A stretch of 6,177 bases of DNA. Origin: Bacteroidota bacterium (GTDB taxonomy: Bacteria > Bacteroidota > Kryptoniia > Kryptoniales > JAKASW01). The notes beneath the pieces are model-generated. The model worked only from the letters and a program-made list of their open reading frames with translations. It ran no database searches and was not told the DNA's origin. Numbering within the stretch: the stretch's first letter is position 1; the number at the start of each line of letters is the position of its first letter. This document shows, piece after piece, positions 1-6,177 of this stretch. The DNA lies in the NCBI GenBank assembly GCA_021785235.1, contig JAJYGB010000627.1:1-6177 (forward strand), read 5' to 3'. Made by a program: the position numbers and the translations under genes.

Positions 1-2
1 AG

Positions 3-2480
3 AGCCCGGACAACCTAACGGCAGTCGCGGTCGGAGGCTATGGACGCGCAGAACTTTGTCCGCATTCCGACATTGATATCCTTTTCATCGTCGGCAACGG
101 CATCGAGTCGAGTTTCCTTGCCCAGCGCATAATGCATTTCCTTTGGGACATGGGACTAAATATCGGCCACTCCGTGCGGAACGTGGGACAGGTACTCCAG
201 ACTTATAAGGAAGACCACGATAGCTGGGCCGCCACTCTGGAATACCGATACGTTGCGGGAAGCGCGAAGCTCTTCGGTAAACTTGAATCGGCGATCCGGG
301 ATTTCGTCTCAAAGAATGCTGACCGGAGTTTCGTCAGTTCGACTCTCGACGGGATCAGGGTAAGGCACAACAAGTATGGTAAATCGACATCCCTCCTCGA
401 GCCCAACCTTAAGAAGAGTGCCGGCGGACTAAGGGACCTCCATGCCTTGTTATGGATGTATAGAGCCGTCTATCCTGATTTCCTTCCGGAGGCAGGTTAT
501 TCGCTGAAACAGCCCGCGATCCTCGATTTCCTGAATCGTCTCCTCGATAGGGGCCTCATAAATCAGCTGCAGTACAACCACACCAGTGAAGCTTTCGAAT
601 TTGTATTGAGGACCAGACAGGGCCTCCACTACCAGTCATCCAACCTCAACGATCTCCTCGATTTTGAAATACAGAAGAAAGTAGCTGCGGACATGGGATA
701 TGTCAACGCCGATTATACGAAGGGGCTCGAAAGCTTCATGCGTGACTATTTCCGTCATGCGCGGAAGATCTACAGGCTTAACCAGGTCCTGTCGGAAAAA
801 ATGAGAGCTTCGCTGAAGCCGCAAGGCGGGAAACCGGAGATGACCAACCTGGACGACGACTATGCTCTCATCGGTGGCCAGATTGCCTTCAGAAGAGAAA
901 TCGGCAAGGACCCCGTCCGGCTATTCAAGGCTTTCCAACACAAGGCAAAGACGGGATTACATTTCGACGAGAGTGTGCATGAGACCCTCGCCAGGGAATT
1001 GGGCACCTTCAGCGAACCCGCATTTCAGAAGTCGGAAGAGGCCGCCGCCATTTTTAAGTCGGTCCTCCTGTCGGGTGGCAATGTTGCCTTTACGCTGAAG
1101 TCCATGAACGAGTTGGGAGTTCTCGGCAGGTACCTGCCGGAGTTTGGGAAGCTCATCGGCTTCTTCCAGCATAACGTTTATCATTATTACACCGCGGACG
1201 AACATACCCTCGCCGCAATAGAGAATCTGGAAAGCGTAAGTGAGCATGACGAGACTCTCGGCAAGCTCCTGAAAAGCGTTAAGCGCCCCGACGCGCTGTA
1301 TCTCGGCGTGCTGTTCCACGATATCGCAAAACCGGTCTCGATAGGGAAACATGAGATAATCGGAGTAGACGTCGCCGAGAAGGCGCTCGGAAGGGTCGGT
1401 TTCGACGACGTAATTGAAGATGTAGGTTTCCTTGTCCGCAATCATCTCAAGATGGAGCAGATTGCGTTCAGGAGGAATATCGGCGATCCGGAGACGGTGT
1501 ATGGGTTTACCAGGCTGTTTGCCGGCGCAGAACAGCTGAAAATGCTGTACCTGCTGACTTATGCCGATCTCAGCGCAGTAAATCCCACTGTCTGGACAAA
1601 GTGGAAGGCTCAGCTTCTTCATGAACTCTACAGGAAATCGTTTACCATAATAACCGAATCGCTCGATAAGGATGCGATCGTCTCCCTGCAGGTTCAGCAG
1701 AGACAGCAGAAGGAGAAGGCTATTATCAGTCAGATGCCTTCTGATAAGTCCGGGATAATCAAGAGACATTTTGACAGCATTAAGAATGACCTGTACTCCG
1801 TCATGTTTCAGGATGAAGAAATCGTCCGTCACATCGAGGCCATAAACTCCGATATCAAATCGGTGCATGTGCATTTCGAGCAGAGTGACGATTATACCGA
1901 TGTCACCATGATCGCCCGCGACGCGCCGTTCCAGCTCGCGAGGTTCTGCTCGTCACTCAGCGCCAACGACGTTAACATCGTGGATGCAAATATATTCACC
2001 AGGGATGACGGAATAATCATAGACCGCTTCAAGGTGTTCGACAATATTACAAAAAAGAACCTGACTGATACTCAGATGGCGAAAATCGAAACGGATCTGC
2101 GGGCGATCCTGACCGGGGACACCAACCCGGAATATCTCTTCGAGCGCCACAGGATGAAATGGCAGAGAAGGCTCAAGAACGAAGTGAACCCCAACATCAA
2201 AGTGGCCGTACAGACTTCGGAGACCACAGATTTCACGCTCATCGAGGTGTTCGCGCCCGATTCACTTGGGTTCCTGTACAAAGTGACCTCGGCAATGTCG
2301 AGTACGGGGCTGAGCATCCATTTCGCTAAGATCGCCACAAGAGTCGACGGTATAGTCGATACGTTCTATGTCCTTCGCAACGACGGCACGAAGCCTTCCC
2401 AGGAGGAACTCGACGCGCTAAGGGAAAGAGTCCTTAGGATTATCAACGAATCGATAGACTCCGAACTCATATTCAAGTGA
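3..2480 (+). CDS. glnD: Bifunctional [protein-PII] uridylyltransferase / uridylyl-removing enzyme, 5'-truncated by window edge
   Basis: GlnD adds UMP to PII signal proteins (GlnB/GlnK) when glutamine is low and removes it when glutamine is high. It is a cytosolic nitrogen sensor upstream of glutamine synthetase control. The frame is open from the left edge (first full codon at 3), giving 825 visible residues. An ATG at 132 is internal, because the nucleotidyltransferase signature GGYGRAELCPHSDIDIL lies before it (visible residues 11-27, nt 33-83) with both metal-binding Asp (D23, D25). The family motif EPNLKKSAGGLRD follows at 133-145. The HD phosphohydrolase domain keeps His (nt 1203), His-Asp of HDIAK (nt 1317-1322), a KHE His and the later LLTYAD Asp, so uridylyl removal should be intact. 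Two C-terminal ACT domains lie near residues 631-680 and 745-815. By comparison with the roughly 850-900 residues usual in the family, several tens of N-terminal residues are probably missing. No internal frameshift was seen. The stop overlaps the start of murI. Confidence 0.96.
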   Translation, partial: SPDNLTAVAVGGYGRAELCPHSDIDILFIVGNGIESSFLAQRIMHFLWDMGLNIGHSVRNVGQVLQTYKEDHDSWAATLEYRYVAGSAKLFGKLESAIRDFVSKNADRSFVSSTLDGIRVRHNKYGKSTSLLEPNLKKSAGGLRDLHALLWMYRAVYPDFLPEAGYSLKQPAILDFLNRLLDRGLINQLQYNHTSEAFEFVLRTRQGLHYQSSNLNDLLDFEIQKKVAADMGYVNADYTKGLESFMRDYFRHARKIYRLNQVLSEKMRASLKPQGGKPEMTNLDDDYALIGGQIAFRREIGKDPVRLFKAFQHKAKTGLHFDESVHETLARELGTFSEPAFQKSEEAAAIFKSVLLSGGNVAFTLKSMNELGVLGRYLPEFGKLIGFFQHNVYHYYTADEHTLAAIENLESVSEHDETLGKLLKSVKRPDALYLGVLFHDIAKPVSIGKHEIIGVDVAEKALGRVGFDDVIEDVGFLVRNHLKMEQIAFRRNIGDPETVYGFTRLFAGAEQLKMLYLLTYADLSAVNPTVWTKWKAQLLHELYRKSFTIITESLDKDAIVSLQVQQRQQKEKAIISQMPSDKSGIIKRHFDSIKNDLYSVMFQDEEIVRHIEAINSDIKSVHVHFEQSDDYTDVTMIARDAPFQLARFCSSLSANDVNIVDANIFTRDDGIIIDRFKVFDNITKKNLTDTQMAKIETDLRAILTGDTNPEYLFERHRMKWQRRLKNEVNPNIKVAVQTSETTDFTLIEVFAPDSLGFLYKVTSAMSSTGLSIHFAKIATRVDGIVDTFYVLRNDGTKPSQEELDALRERVLRIINESIDSELIFK

Positions 2481-3298
2481 TCTCTTCAGATAACCCAATC
2501 GGTGTCTTTGATTCCGGTATCGGCGGCCTCACAGTCGTACGCCAGCTGATTAGGCTCCTTCCCAGCGAGAATATAATCTACTTCGGTGACACAGCACGGG
2601 TGCCGTACGGCAACAAATCAGCCGAGGTTATTAGAGAATACGCGCTGCAGGACGCTAAATTTCTTCTCTCGAAAGGGGTCAAGCTGATTGTGATAGCCTG
2701 TAACACAGCTTCGGCTCTGGCTATGGACGTCGTCCGCACACACTCGACGGTACCGACGGTCGGTGTCATTGAGCCTACGGCGAAGGAGGCGATTCGGCAG
2801 GTGAGCACGAGAGGAGTCGGGGTGATCGGGACTCTTTCCACAATTAACTCTTCCGCTTATGAGAATACTCTGAAGAATCTCAGCGCCGGAATCAGGATAT
2901 TCTCCCAGGCCTGCCCATTGTTTGTCCCGTTCGCTGAAGAGGGAATGTTTGATCACCAGGCGACCGACCTCGTGGCAAAGGAATATCTCTCCGGATTTTC
3001 CGGCAAGATAGACGTCATGATCCTCGGTTGCACTCATTATCCTCTTCTGCGCAATGCCATCTCGCGTGTGCTCGGGGGCGACGTTCAACTTGTCGATGCT
3101 GGCGAGGCAACGGCGAAGTCAGTCTTCGAGCTCCTCTCATCGACCGGTATGCTCAACACCCAAAAGGCGAAAGCGAGATATGAATTTTATGTCAGCGATT
3201 TCCCGCAGAAGTTCAATGAGATAGCTGAGAGATTTCTCGGCACAAAGCTGGAGTTCGTCCGGAAGGTCCAAATCTATTCAAACGGGGAAATTCGCTAG
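2477..3298 (+). CDS. murI: Glutamate racemase
   Basis: MurI interconverts L- and D-glutamate without a cofactor, using two cysteines as acid/base. It supplies D-Glu for addition by MurD to the peptidoglycan stem peptide in the cytosol. The 273-residue length is normal for the family. Visible motifs in order are FDSGIGGLTV (residues 11-20), YFGDTARVPYG (35-45), IACNTASALA with catalytic Cys75, GVIEPTAKEA (96-105), QACPLFVPFAEEG (144-156) and LGCTHYPLL with catalytic Cys185 (codon at 3029-3031) followed by Thr-His. All expected active-site residues are present. The start is GTG at 2477, sharing GTGA with the glnD stop. It places the conserved PIGVFDSG seven residues in, as usual, and no other start fits better. 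No Shine-Dalgarno sequence precedes it, so ribosomes finishing glnD probably reinitiate here. The two catalytic cysteines favour glutamate racemase over the related aspartate racemases. Confidence 0.96.
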   Translation: MISSDNPIGVFDSGIGGLTVVRQLIRLLPSENIIYFGDTARVPYGNKSAEVIREYALQDAKFLLSKGVKLIVIACNTASALAMDVVRTHSTVPTVGVIEPTAKEAIRQVSTRGVGVIGTLSTINSSAYENTLKNLSAGIRIFSQACPLFVPFAEEGMFDHQATDLVAKEYLSGFSGKIDVMILGCTHYPLLRNAISRVLGGDVQLVDAGEATAKSVFELLSSTGMLNTQKAKARYEFYVSDFPQKFNEIAERFLGTKLEFVRKVQIYSNGEIR

Positions 3299-3391
3299 AG
3301 CCTCGCGGACGGCCGAGATCTGGTTCCTGCTCTCGGGGTAGATCGTTTAAGTCTATGATCCAGGTCCTGCACGCAAGCATGGAACCAAAGC
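3299..3391. other. Convergent intergenic region between murI and the acetyltransferase gene
   Basis: These 93 bases lie between the stop codons of murI (plus) and the GNAT gene (minus), so transcription from both sides must end here or nearby. Apart from the short stem annotated separately, there is a 7-base inverted repeat TGGTTCC (3321-3327) / GGAACCA (3381-3387) with a 53-base loop, which could be chance. No run of T follows any stem on either strand, and no ORF worth calling is present. Confidence 0.6.
3313..3336. terminator. Weak candidate bidirectional hairpin between convergent genes
   Basis: CCGAGA (3313-3318) and TCTCGG (3331-3336) can form a 6-bp stem around a 12-base loop, 15 bases past the murI stop. 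It sits where a terminator would be expected, but the stem is short, the loop large and there is no adjoining U-tract in either direction. Termination may instead be Rho-dependent or lie inside the neighbouring gene. Confidence 0.15.
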
Positions 3392-3874
3392 CTATCGGTT
3401 TGTCAGATCCAATTCCAGAAACAGCGCGTCGGGGAGGGGATTTAACCTGTATTTTCCAATTTCCGCGAATCCTAGCGACCTGTAAAGGGTAATCGCTTCC
3501 GTCATTGAATTCACGGTGTCAAGCCGCATTTTGCCGTATCCGATTTTCTTTGCTTCCGAAACAACTCTTTCCGCGAGCATGCGCCCAATTGCTCTTCCCC
3601 TGAACTCGGGGCGCACATACAGCCGCTTCATCTCGCATATACCCCCGTCAATTTTCCGAAGTGCCACGCATCCCGCCGGCTTGCCCGATTCATAAGCTAT
3701 AAAGAGCCTGCCATCCGGCTCGGAGTACTCGCCGGGCAGCTCTGCAAGTTCTCTGTCGAAATCCTGGAAACCGAGGTCGAAATCGAGGGAATCGGCGTAT
3801 TCGAAGAACAGGTCCCTTACCCGGAGGAGAGACTCCTCATCTCTTTTCCGGACGGCTACAACTTCTTGTGCCAT
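3392..3874 (-). CDS. GNAT-family N-acetyltransferase, substrate unknown
   Basis: This 160-residue protein should transfer an acetyl group from acetyl-CoA to an amine, but nothing in the sequence identifies the acceptor. The single GNAT fold is clear. A segment of N-terminal helices (about 12-48, with EYADSLDFDLGFQDFDREL) is followed by strand LFIAYESGKPAGCVALR (57-73). Motif A is EMKRLYVRPEFRGRAIGRML (81-100), holding the acetyl-CoA pyrophosphate loop. The C-terminal motif B is AITLYRSLGF (127-136), with Tyr131 as the usual candidate general acid. The loop reads RGRAIG, with Ala in place of the first Gly of the common R-x-x-G-x-G. It resembles a broad subgroup of small cytosolic GNATs with the FDLGFQDFDRELAELPG type N-terminus. 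The ATG start lies 17 bases after the stop of the upstream helicase gene on the same strand, so it is probably the second gene of that operon. No clear Shine-Dalgarno sequence precedes the start. No signal peptide or membrane segment is visible. Confidence 0.88.
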   Translation of the reverse strand: MAQEVVAVRKRDEESLLRVRDLFFEYADSLDFDLGFQDFDRELAELPGEYSEPDGRLFIAYESGKPAGCVALRKIDGGICEMKRLYVRPEFRGRAIGRMLAERVVSEAKKIGYGKMRLDTVNSMTEAITLYRSLGFAEIGKYRLNPLPDALFLELDLTNR

Positions 3875-3891
3875 CTACGATGAGGAACTGA

Positions 3892-6132
3892 TTATTTTGC
3901 CACGATGCGGAGATTGGCGTACCGCACCATAAGCTGCTTTTTCTGGTTTGCGCTGAAGAGTACGACAACCCTTTCGTTGTCGCCCTTGCCGGACATCTCA
4001 ATGACTTTTCCCTCGCCGAAGAACTGGTGCTCAACGATTGTCCCGATTTTTATATGCGGGGTCGCAGTCCGGTCCTTCTCGGCGCGCTGCGGGCGCACAT
4101 CAACTTCGCTCCTGGCGTCGGCGATGTCGAGCGAAGGACGGAGGGAGTCGAACGGGGAAGTAGCCTCCCACAGGGATCGCTGCGACGGTATTCTCGCGCC
4201 GCGTTCCAGATCCAGAAGATCGCTCCGGATTTCAGCGAGAAACCGGGATGGAGACTGGTAGGAAAGTTTCCCGAACCGGAAGCGCTGTCTCGAGTGCGAG
4301 AGATACACTTTCTTCTTCGCGCGTGTGATCGCGACGTAGAAAAGACGCCGCTCTTCCTCGAGCTCGTCCTGCTCCTTTGATCCGATCGGGAACAAACCTT
4401 CCTCCAGGCCGCTCACAAAAACGACGGGGAACTCCAGTCCTTTTGCGGCATGGACGGTCATCAGCGTGACTGAATTCCGGTTGGTATCCCATCGGTCGAC
4501 GTCCGCAACGAGTGAAACTTCCGAAAGATAATCCTGAAGCGTCCCTTCGGGATTCTCAGCCTGAAACTCCGCGATGCCGGCCAGGAATTCCTGGATGTTC
4601 TCCATCCTGTTCTGTGATTCGACCGTGTTTTCCTCTTTGAGCGTACGGACGATCTGCAGCTCATCCGTCAACGAGCGGGTGAATTCACTTATCGAAAGTT
4701 CGTCCTTCAGCCTTCGGTATTTATTGAGAAGGTTGCCGAATTGCTTAAGCTGGTTTCTCTGTCGCGGCTGGATTTCGACGATTTCATCGACCCGGGTGGC
4801 GACTTCCGCCATCGAGAGTTGATTTTTCGAGGCAAAGCTGCGGACGTAGTCTATCGTGACATCGCCGATTCCCCTGGCCGGGAAATTTACAACTCTCAGA
4901 AACGATGCGTCGTCCCGCTGGTTTATGACAAGCTTAAGGTATGCCAGGAGGTCCTTGATCTCCTTCCGCTTGTAGAAAGCGACTCCACCCACGATAATGT
5001 AAGGGATGCCGCCCCGGTTGAATGCTTCTTCCAGTGCGCGTGACTGGTAATTCGTCCGGAAGAGCACGACGAAATCCTTCAGCTGAAGCTTGTCCTTGAT
5101 GCTCTCGTCCCTGATCTTTTGGACGATCTTGTAGCCTTCATCCCGGTCGCTCTCGCATTCAAGCACCGAAAGCTGTTCGCCTTCGTGGTTCTCAGTCCAC
5201 AGTTCCTTGTCCAGTTTCCGCTGGTTGTGGACAATGACGGAGTTTGCCGCCTTCAGAATTTTCCCCGTTGATCTGTAATTCTGTTCGAGCCTGAATATCT
5301 TGCAGTCCGGGTAGTCCGTCTGGAAATCAAGTATGTTCTGCAGATCCGCGCCCCGCCACGAATAGATGCTCTGCGCGTCATCGCCGACCACGCATAGGTT
5401 ATTGTGCCTCTCCGCAAGAAGCTTGAGGAGCATGTATTGCGCGCGGTTCGTGTCCTGGTATTCGTCCACGAGAATGAACCTGAACTTGTTCTGGTATTTC
5501 TCCAGCGAGGCGCGGTCCCGGTTGAAGAGGACAATGGGTTTGATAAGCAGGTCGTCGAAGTCCATCGCGTTGCTCTTCTTCAGCCGGTCGTCGTAAGTCG
5601 CGTACATCTCCGCTGTGACCTGCTCGAGCCTGCTCTTAGCGGACTGATCGAATTGCGACGGAAGTATGAGGCCGTTCTTCAGCTTGCTGATCTGCCACCT
5701 GATGCCGGCGGGCGCATAGACCTCTTCGGAGAGGTTGCGCTCACGGAGGATCTGCCTGATCATCTTGAGCGAATCTTCTTCGTCGTAAATGGTGAAGTTC
5801 GAAGTGTAGTCCAGCTTCTCGGCTTCCATTCTGAGTATTTTTCCGAACAACGAATGAAACGTCCCGATCCAGCTGTAGTATCTTTTTTTGTCCCCGTCCA
5901 TCCCCAGCATTTTCTCGGTCCTTGACCTCATCTCGTTCGCCGCCTTGTTCGTGAATGTGAGGCAGAGGATGTTGTGAAATGGCACGCCTATCGAGACGAG
6001 ATATGCCACGCGGTAGGTGAGGACTTTGGTCTTTCCGCTACCGGCGCCGGCGAGGACGAGCTCCGGCCCCTCGACGGATTTAACTGCGGAGAGCTGGGCG
6101 GGGTTTAGGTCTTTTAGAAAATCTGTGTTCAT
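3892..6132 (-). CDS. pcrA: ATP-dependent 3'-5' DNA helicase, UvrD/PcrA family
   Basis: This SF1A helicase unwinds DNA in nucleotide excision repair, mismatch repair or replication restart, and removes recombinase or stalled RNA polymerase. The 746 residues are full length and all helicase motifs are seen. They are the Q-motif LNPAQ (9-13), Walker A AGAGSGKT (28-35), Ia LTFTNKAANEM (58-68), Ib GTFHSL (90-95), II VDEYQDTN (222-229), III VVGDDAQSIYSWRGA (248-262), IV LEQNYRST (282-289), V VTLMTVHAAKGLEFPVV (555-571) and VI EEERRLFYVAITRA (592-605) with Arg604 as arginine finger. A charged, probably disordered linker (about 645-696) leads to a Tudor-like tail, GTIVEHQFFGEGKVIEM onward (697-746). 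In PcrA/UvrD this tail contacts RNA polymerase. The ATG at 6132 puts NPAQ ten residues in, as usual. GGAG abuts the ATG with no spacer, so initiation may depend on the overlapping upstream mini-ORF. A GNAT gene follows after 17 bases. The symbol could equally be uvrD; RecB-like or Rep identities are disfavoured by the Tudor tail. Confidence 0.94.
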   Translation of the reverse strand: MNTDFLKDLNPAQLSAVKSVEGPELVLAGAGSGKTKVLTYRVAYLVSIGVPFHNILCLTFTNKAANEMRSRTEKMLGMDGDKKRYYSWIGTFHSLFGKILRMEAEKLDYTSNFTIYDEEDSLKMIRQILRERNLSEEVYAPAGIRWQISKLKNGLILPSQFDQSAKSRLEQVTAEMYATYDDRLKKSNAMDFDDLLIKPIVLFNRDRASLEKYQNKFRFILVDEYQDTNRAQYMLLKLLAERHNNLCVVGDDAQSIYSWRGADLQNILDFQTDYPDCKIFRLEQNYRSTGKILKAANSVIVHNQRKLDKELWTENHEGEQLSVLECESDRDEGYKIVQKIRDESIKDKLQLKDFVVLFRTNYQSRALEEAFNRGGIPYIIVGGVAFYKRKEIKDLLAYLKLVINQRDDASFLRVVNFPARGIGDVTIDYVRSFASKNQLSMAEVATRVDEIVEIQPRQRNQLKQFGNLLNKYRRLKDELSISEFTRSLTDELQIVRTLKEENTVESQNRMENIQEFLAGIAEFQAENPEGTLQDYLSEVSLVADVDRWDTNRNSVTLMTVHAAKGLEFPVVFVSGLEEGLFPIGSKEQDELEEERRLFYVAITRAKKKVYLSHSRQRFRFGKLSYQSPSRFLAEIRSDLLDLERGARIPSQRSLWEATSPFDSLRPSLDIADARSEVDVRPQRAEKDRTATPHIKIGTIVEHQFFGEGKVIEMSGKGDNERVVVLFSANQKKQLMVRYANLRIVAK

Positions 6133-6161
6133 CTCCGGCGAAGCTTCTTCTTTGCCAACAT
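6129..6161 (-). CDS. Possible 10-codon leader ORF coupled to the helicase gene
   Basis: On the minus strand an ATG at 6161 opens MLAKKKLRRR and stops at a TGA that shares ATGA with the helicase start. It is preceded by the Shine-Dalgarno-like AAGGTGAG (6177-6170) at 8 bases spacing, the best-placed such site in the window. It is out of frame with the helicase and far too short to judge by codon usage. It may be a coupling leader, a chance ORF, or the trace of a one-base sequence error at a helicase N-terminus. The preceding gene is beyond the window edge. Confidence 0.25.
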   Translation of the reverse strand: MLAKKKLRRR

Positions 6162-6177
6162 TTTACCGGCTCACCTT

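Noticed and set aside
132..134. ATG at 132 as the start of glnD
   Set aside because: The same frame is open to the left edge and encodes the essential nucleotidyltransferase motif with its Asp pair before this ATG, so the true start is outside the window.
957..1874. A 305-codon open frame on the minus strand, antisense to glnD
   Set aside because: It lies wholly opposite the HD-domain region of glnD, whose conserved motifs run through it. Its translation shows no recognisable domain. Long antisense frames are common opposite coding sequence of this composition.
1893..2042. The first ACT domain of GlnD lacks the usual turn glycine (DAPFQLARF), suggesting a lost glutamine-sensing site
   Set aside because: From memory, the first ACT domain of E. 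coli GlnD also lacks this glycine while the second keeps it. The second domain here retains it (DSLGFLY), so this looks like normal family variation.
2618..3088. A 156-codon minus-strand frame within murI
   Set aside because: It overlaps catalytic motifs of murI on the other strand and has no family features, so it is a shadow frame.
5404..5925. A 173-codon open frame on the plus strand inside the helicase gene
   Set aside because: It is opposite helicase motifs II and III and the intervening region, which are clearly coding on the minus strand. It resembles no family I know.
6137..6156. Inverted repeat GGCGAAG / CTTTGCC near the right edge as a terminator of an upstream gene
   Set aside because: On the transcribed minus strand the stem has an A-C mismatch and no U-tract follows, and it sits directly at the helicase start. 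It is mentioned only as part of the leader region.

Overview
The window is a bacterial chromosomal segment of about 51-52% GC by eye. It holds four densely packed housekeeping genes in two convergent pairs. I see no mobile element, CRISPR array, tRNA or rRNA gene. All four products belong to well-known families, so the window looks like ordinary core genome rather than a new system.

Left half, plus strand: glnD, the bifunctional PII uridylyltransferase/uridylyl-removing enzyme, is cut by the left edge just upstream of its nucleotidyltransferase motif. It runs to 2480. murI (glutamate racemase) follows directly. Its GTG start overlaps the glnD stop in a GTGA, so the two are almost certainly one transcript with coupled translation. 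Both touch glutamate: GlnD reads the glutamine/nitrogen state through PII, and MurI turns L-glutamate into the D-glutamate needed for peptidoglycan.

Middle: a 93-base convergent intergenic stretch (3299-3391) separates murI from the opposite-strand genes. It contains only weak inverted repeats and no convincing intrinsic terminator.

Right half, minus strand: a UvrD/PcrA-type SF1A helicase, complete at 746 residues with a C-terminal Tudor-like RNA-polymerase-binding type domain, is followed after 17 bases by a small GNAT acetyltransferase. The helicase start overlaps the stop of a possible 10-codon leader ORF at the right edge. That leader has the only well-placed Shine-Dalgarno-like sequence in the window.

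Organism: the sequence alone does not settle it. A GlnD of full domain architecture, a PcrA-like helicase with Tudor tail, a murI for a peptidoglycan wall, mid GC and poor Shine-Dalgarno sites before most genes would fit a Gram-negative lineage of the Bacteroidota/Chlorobi/Ignavibacteria type. This is a low-confidence inference from protein style and initiation sites.
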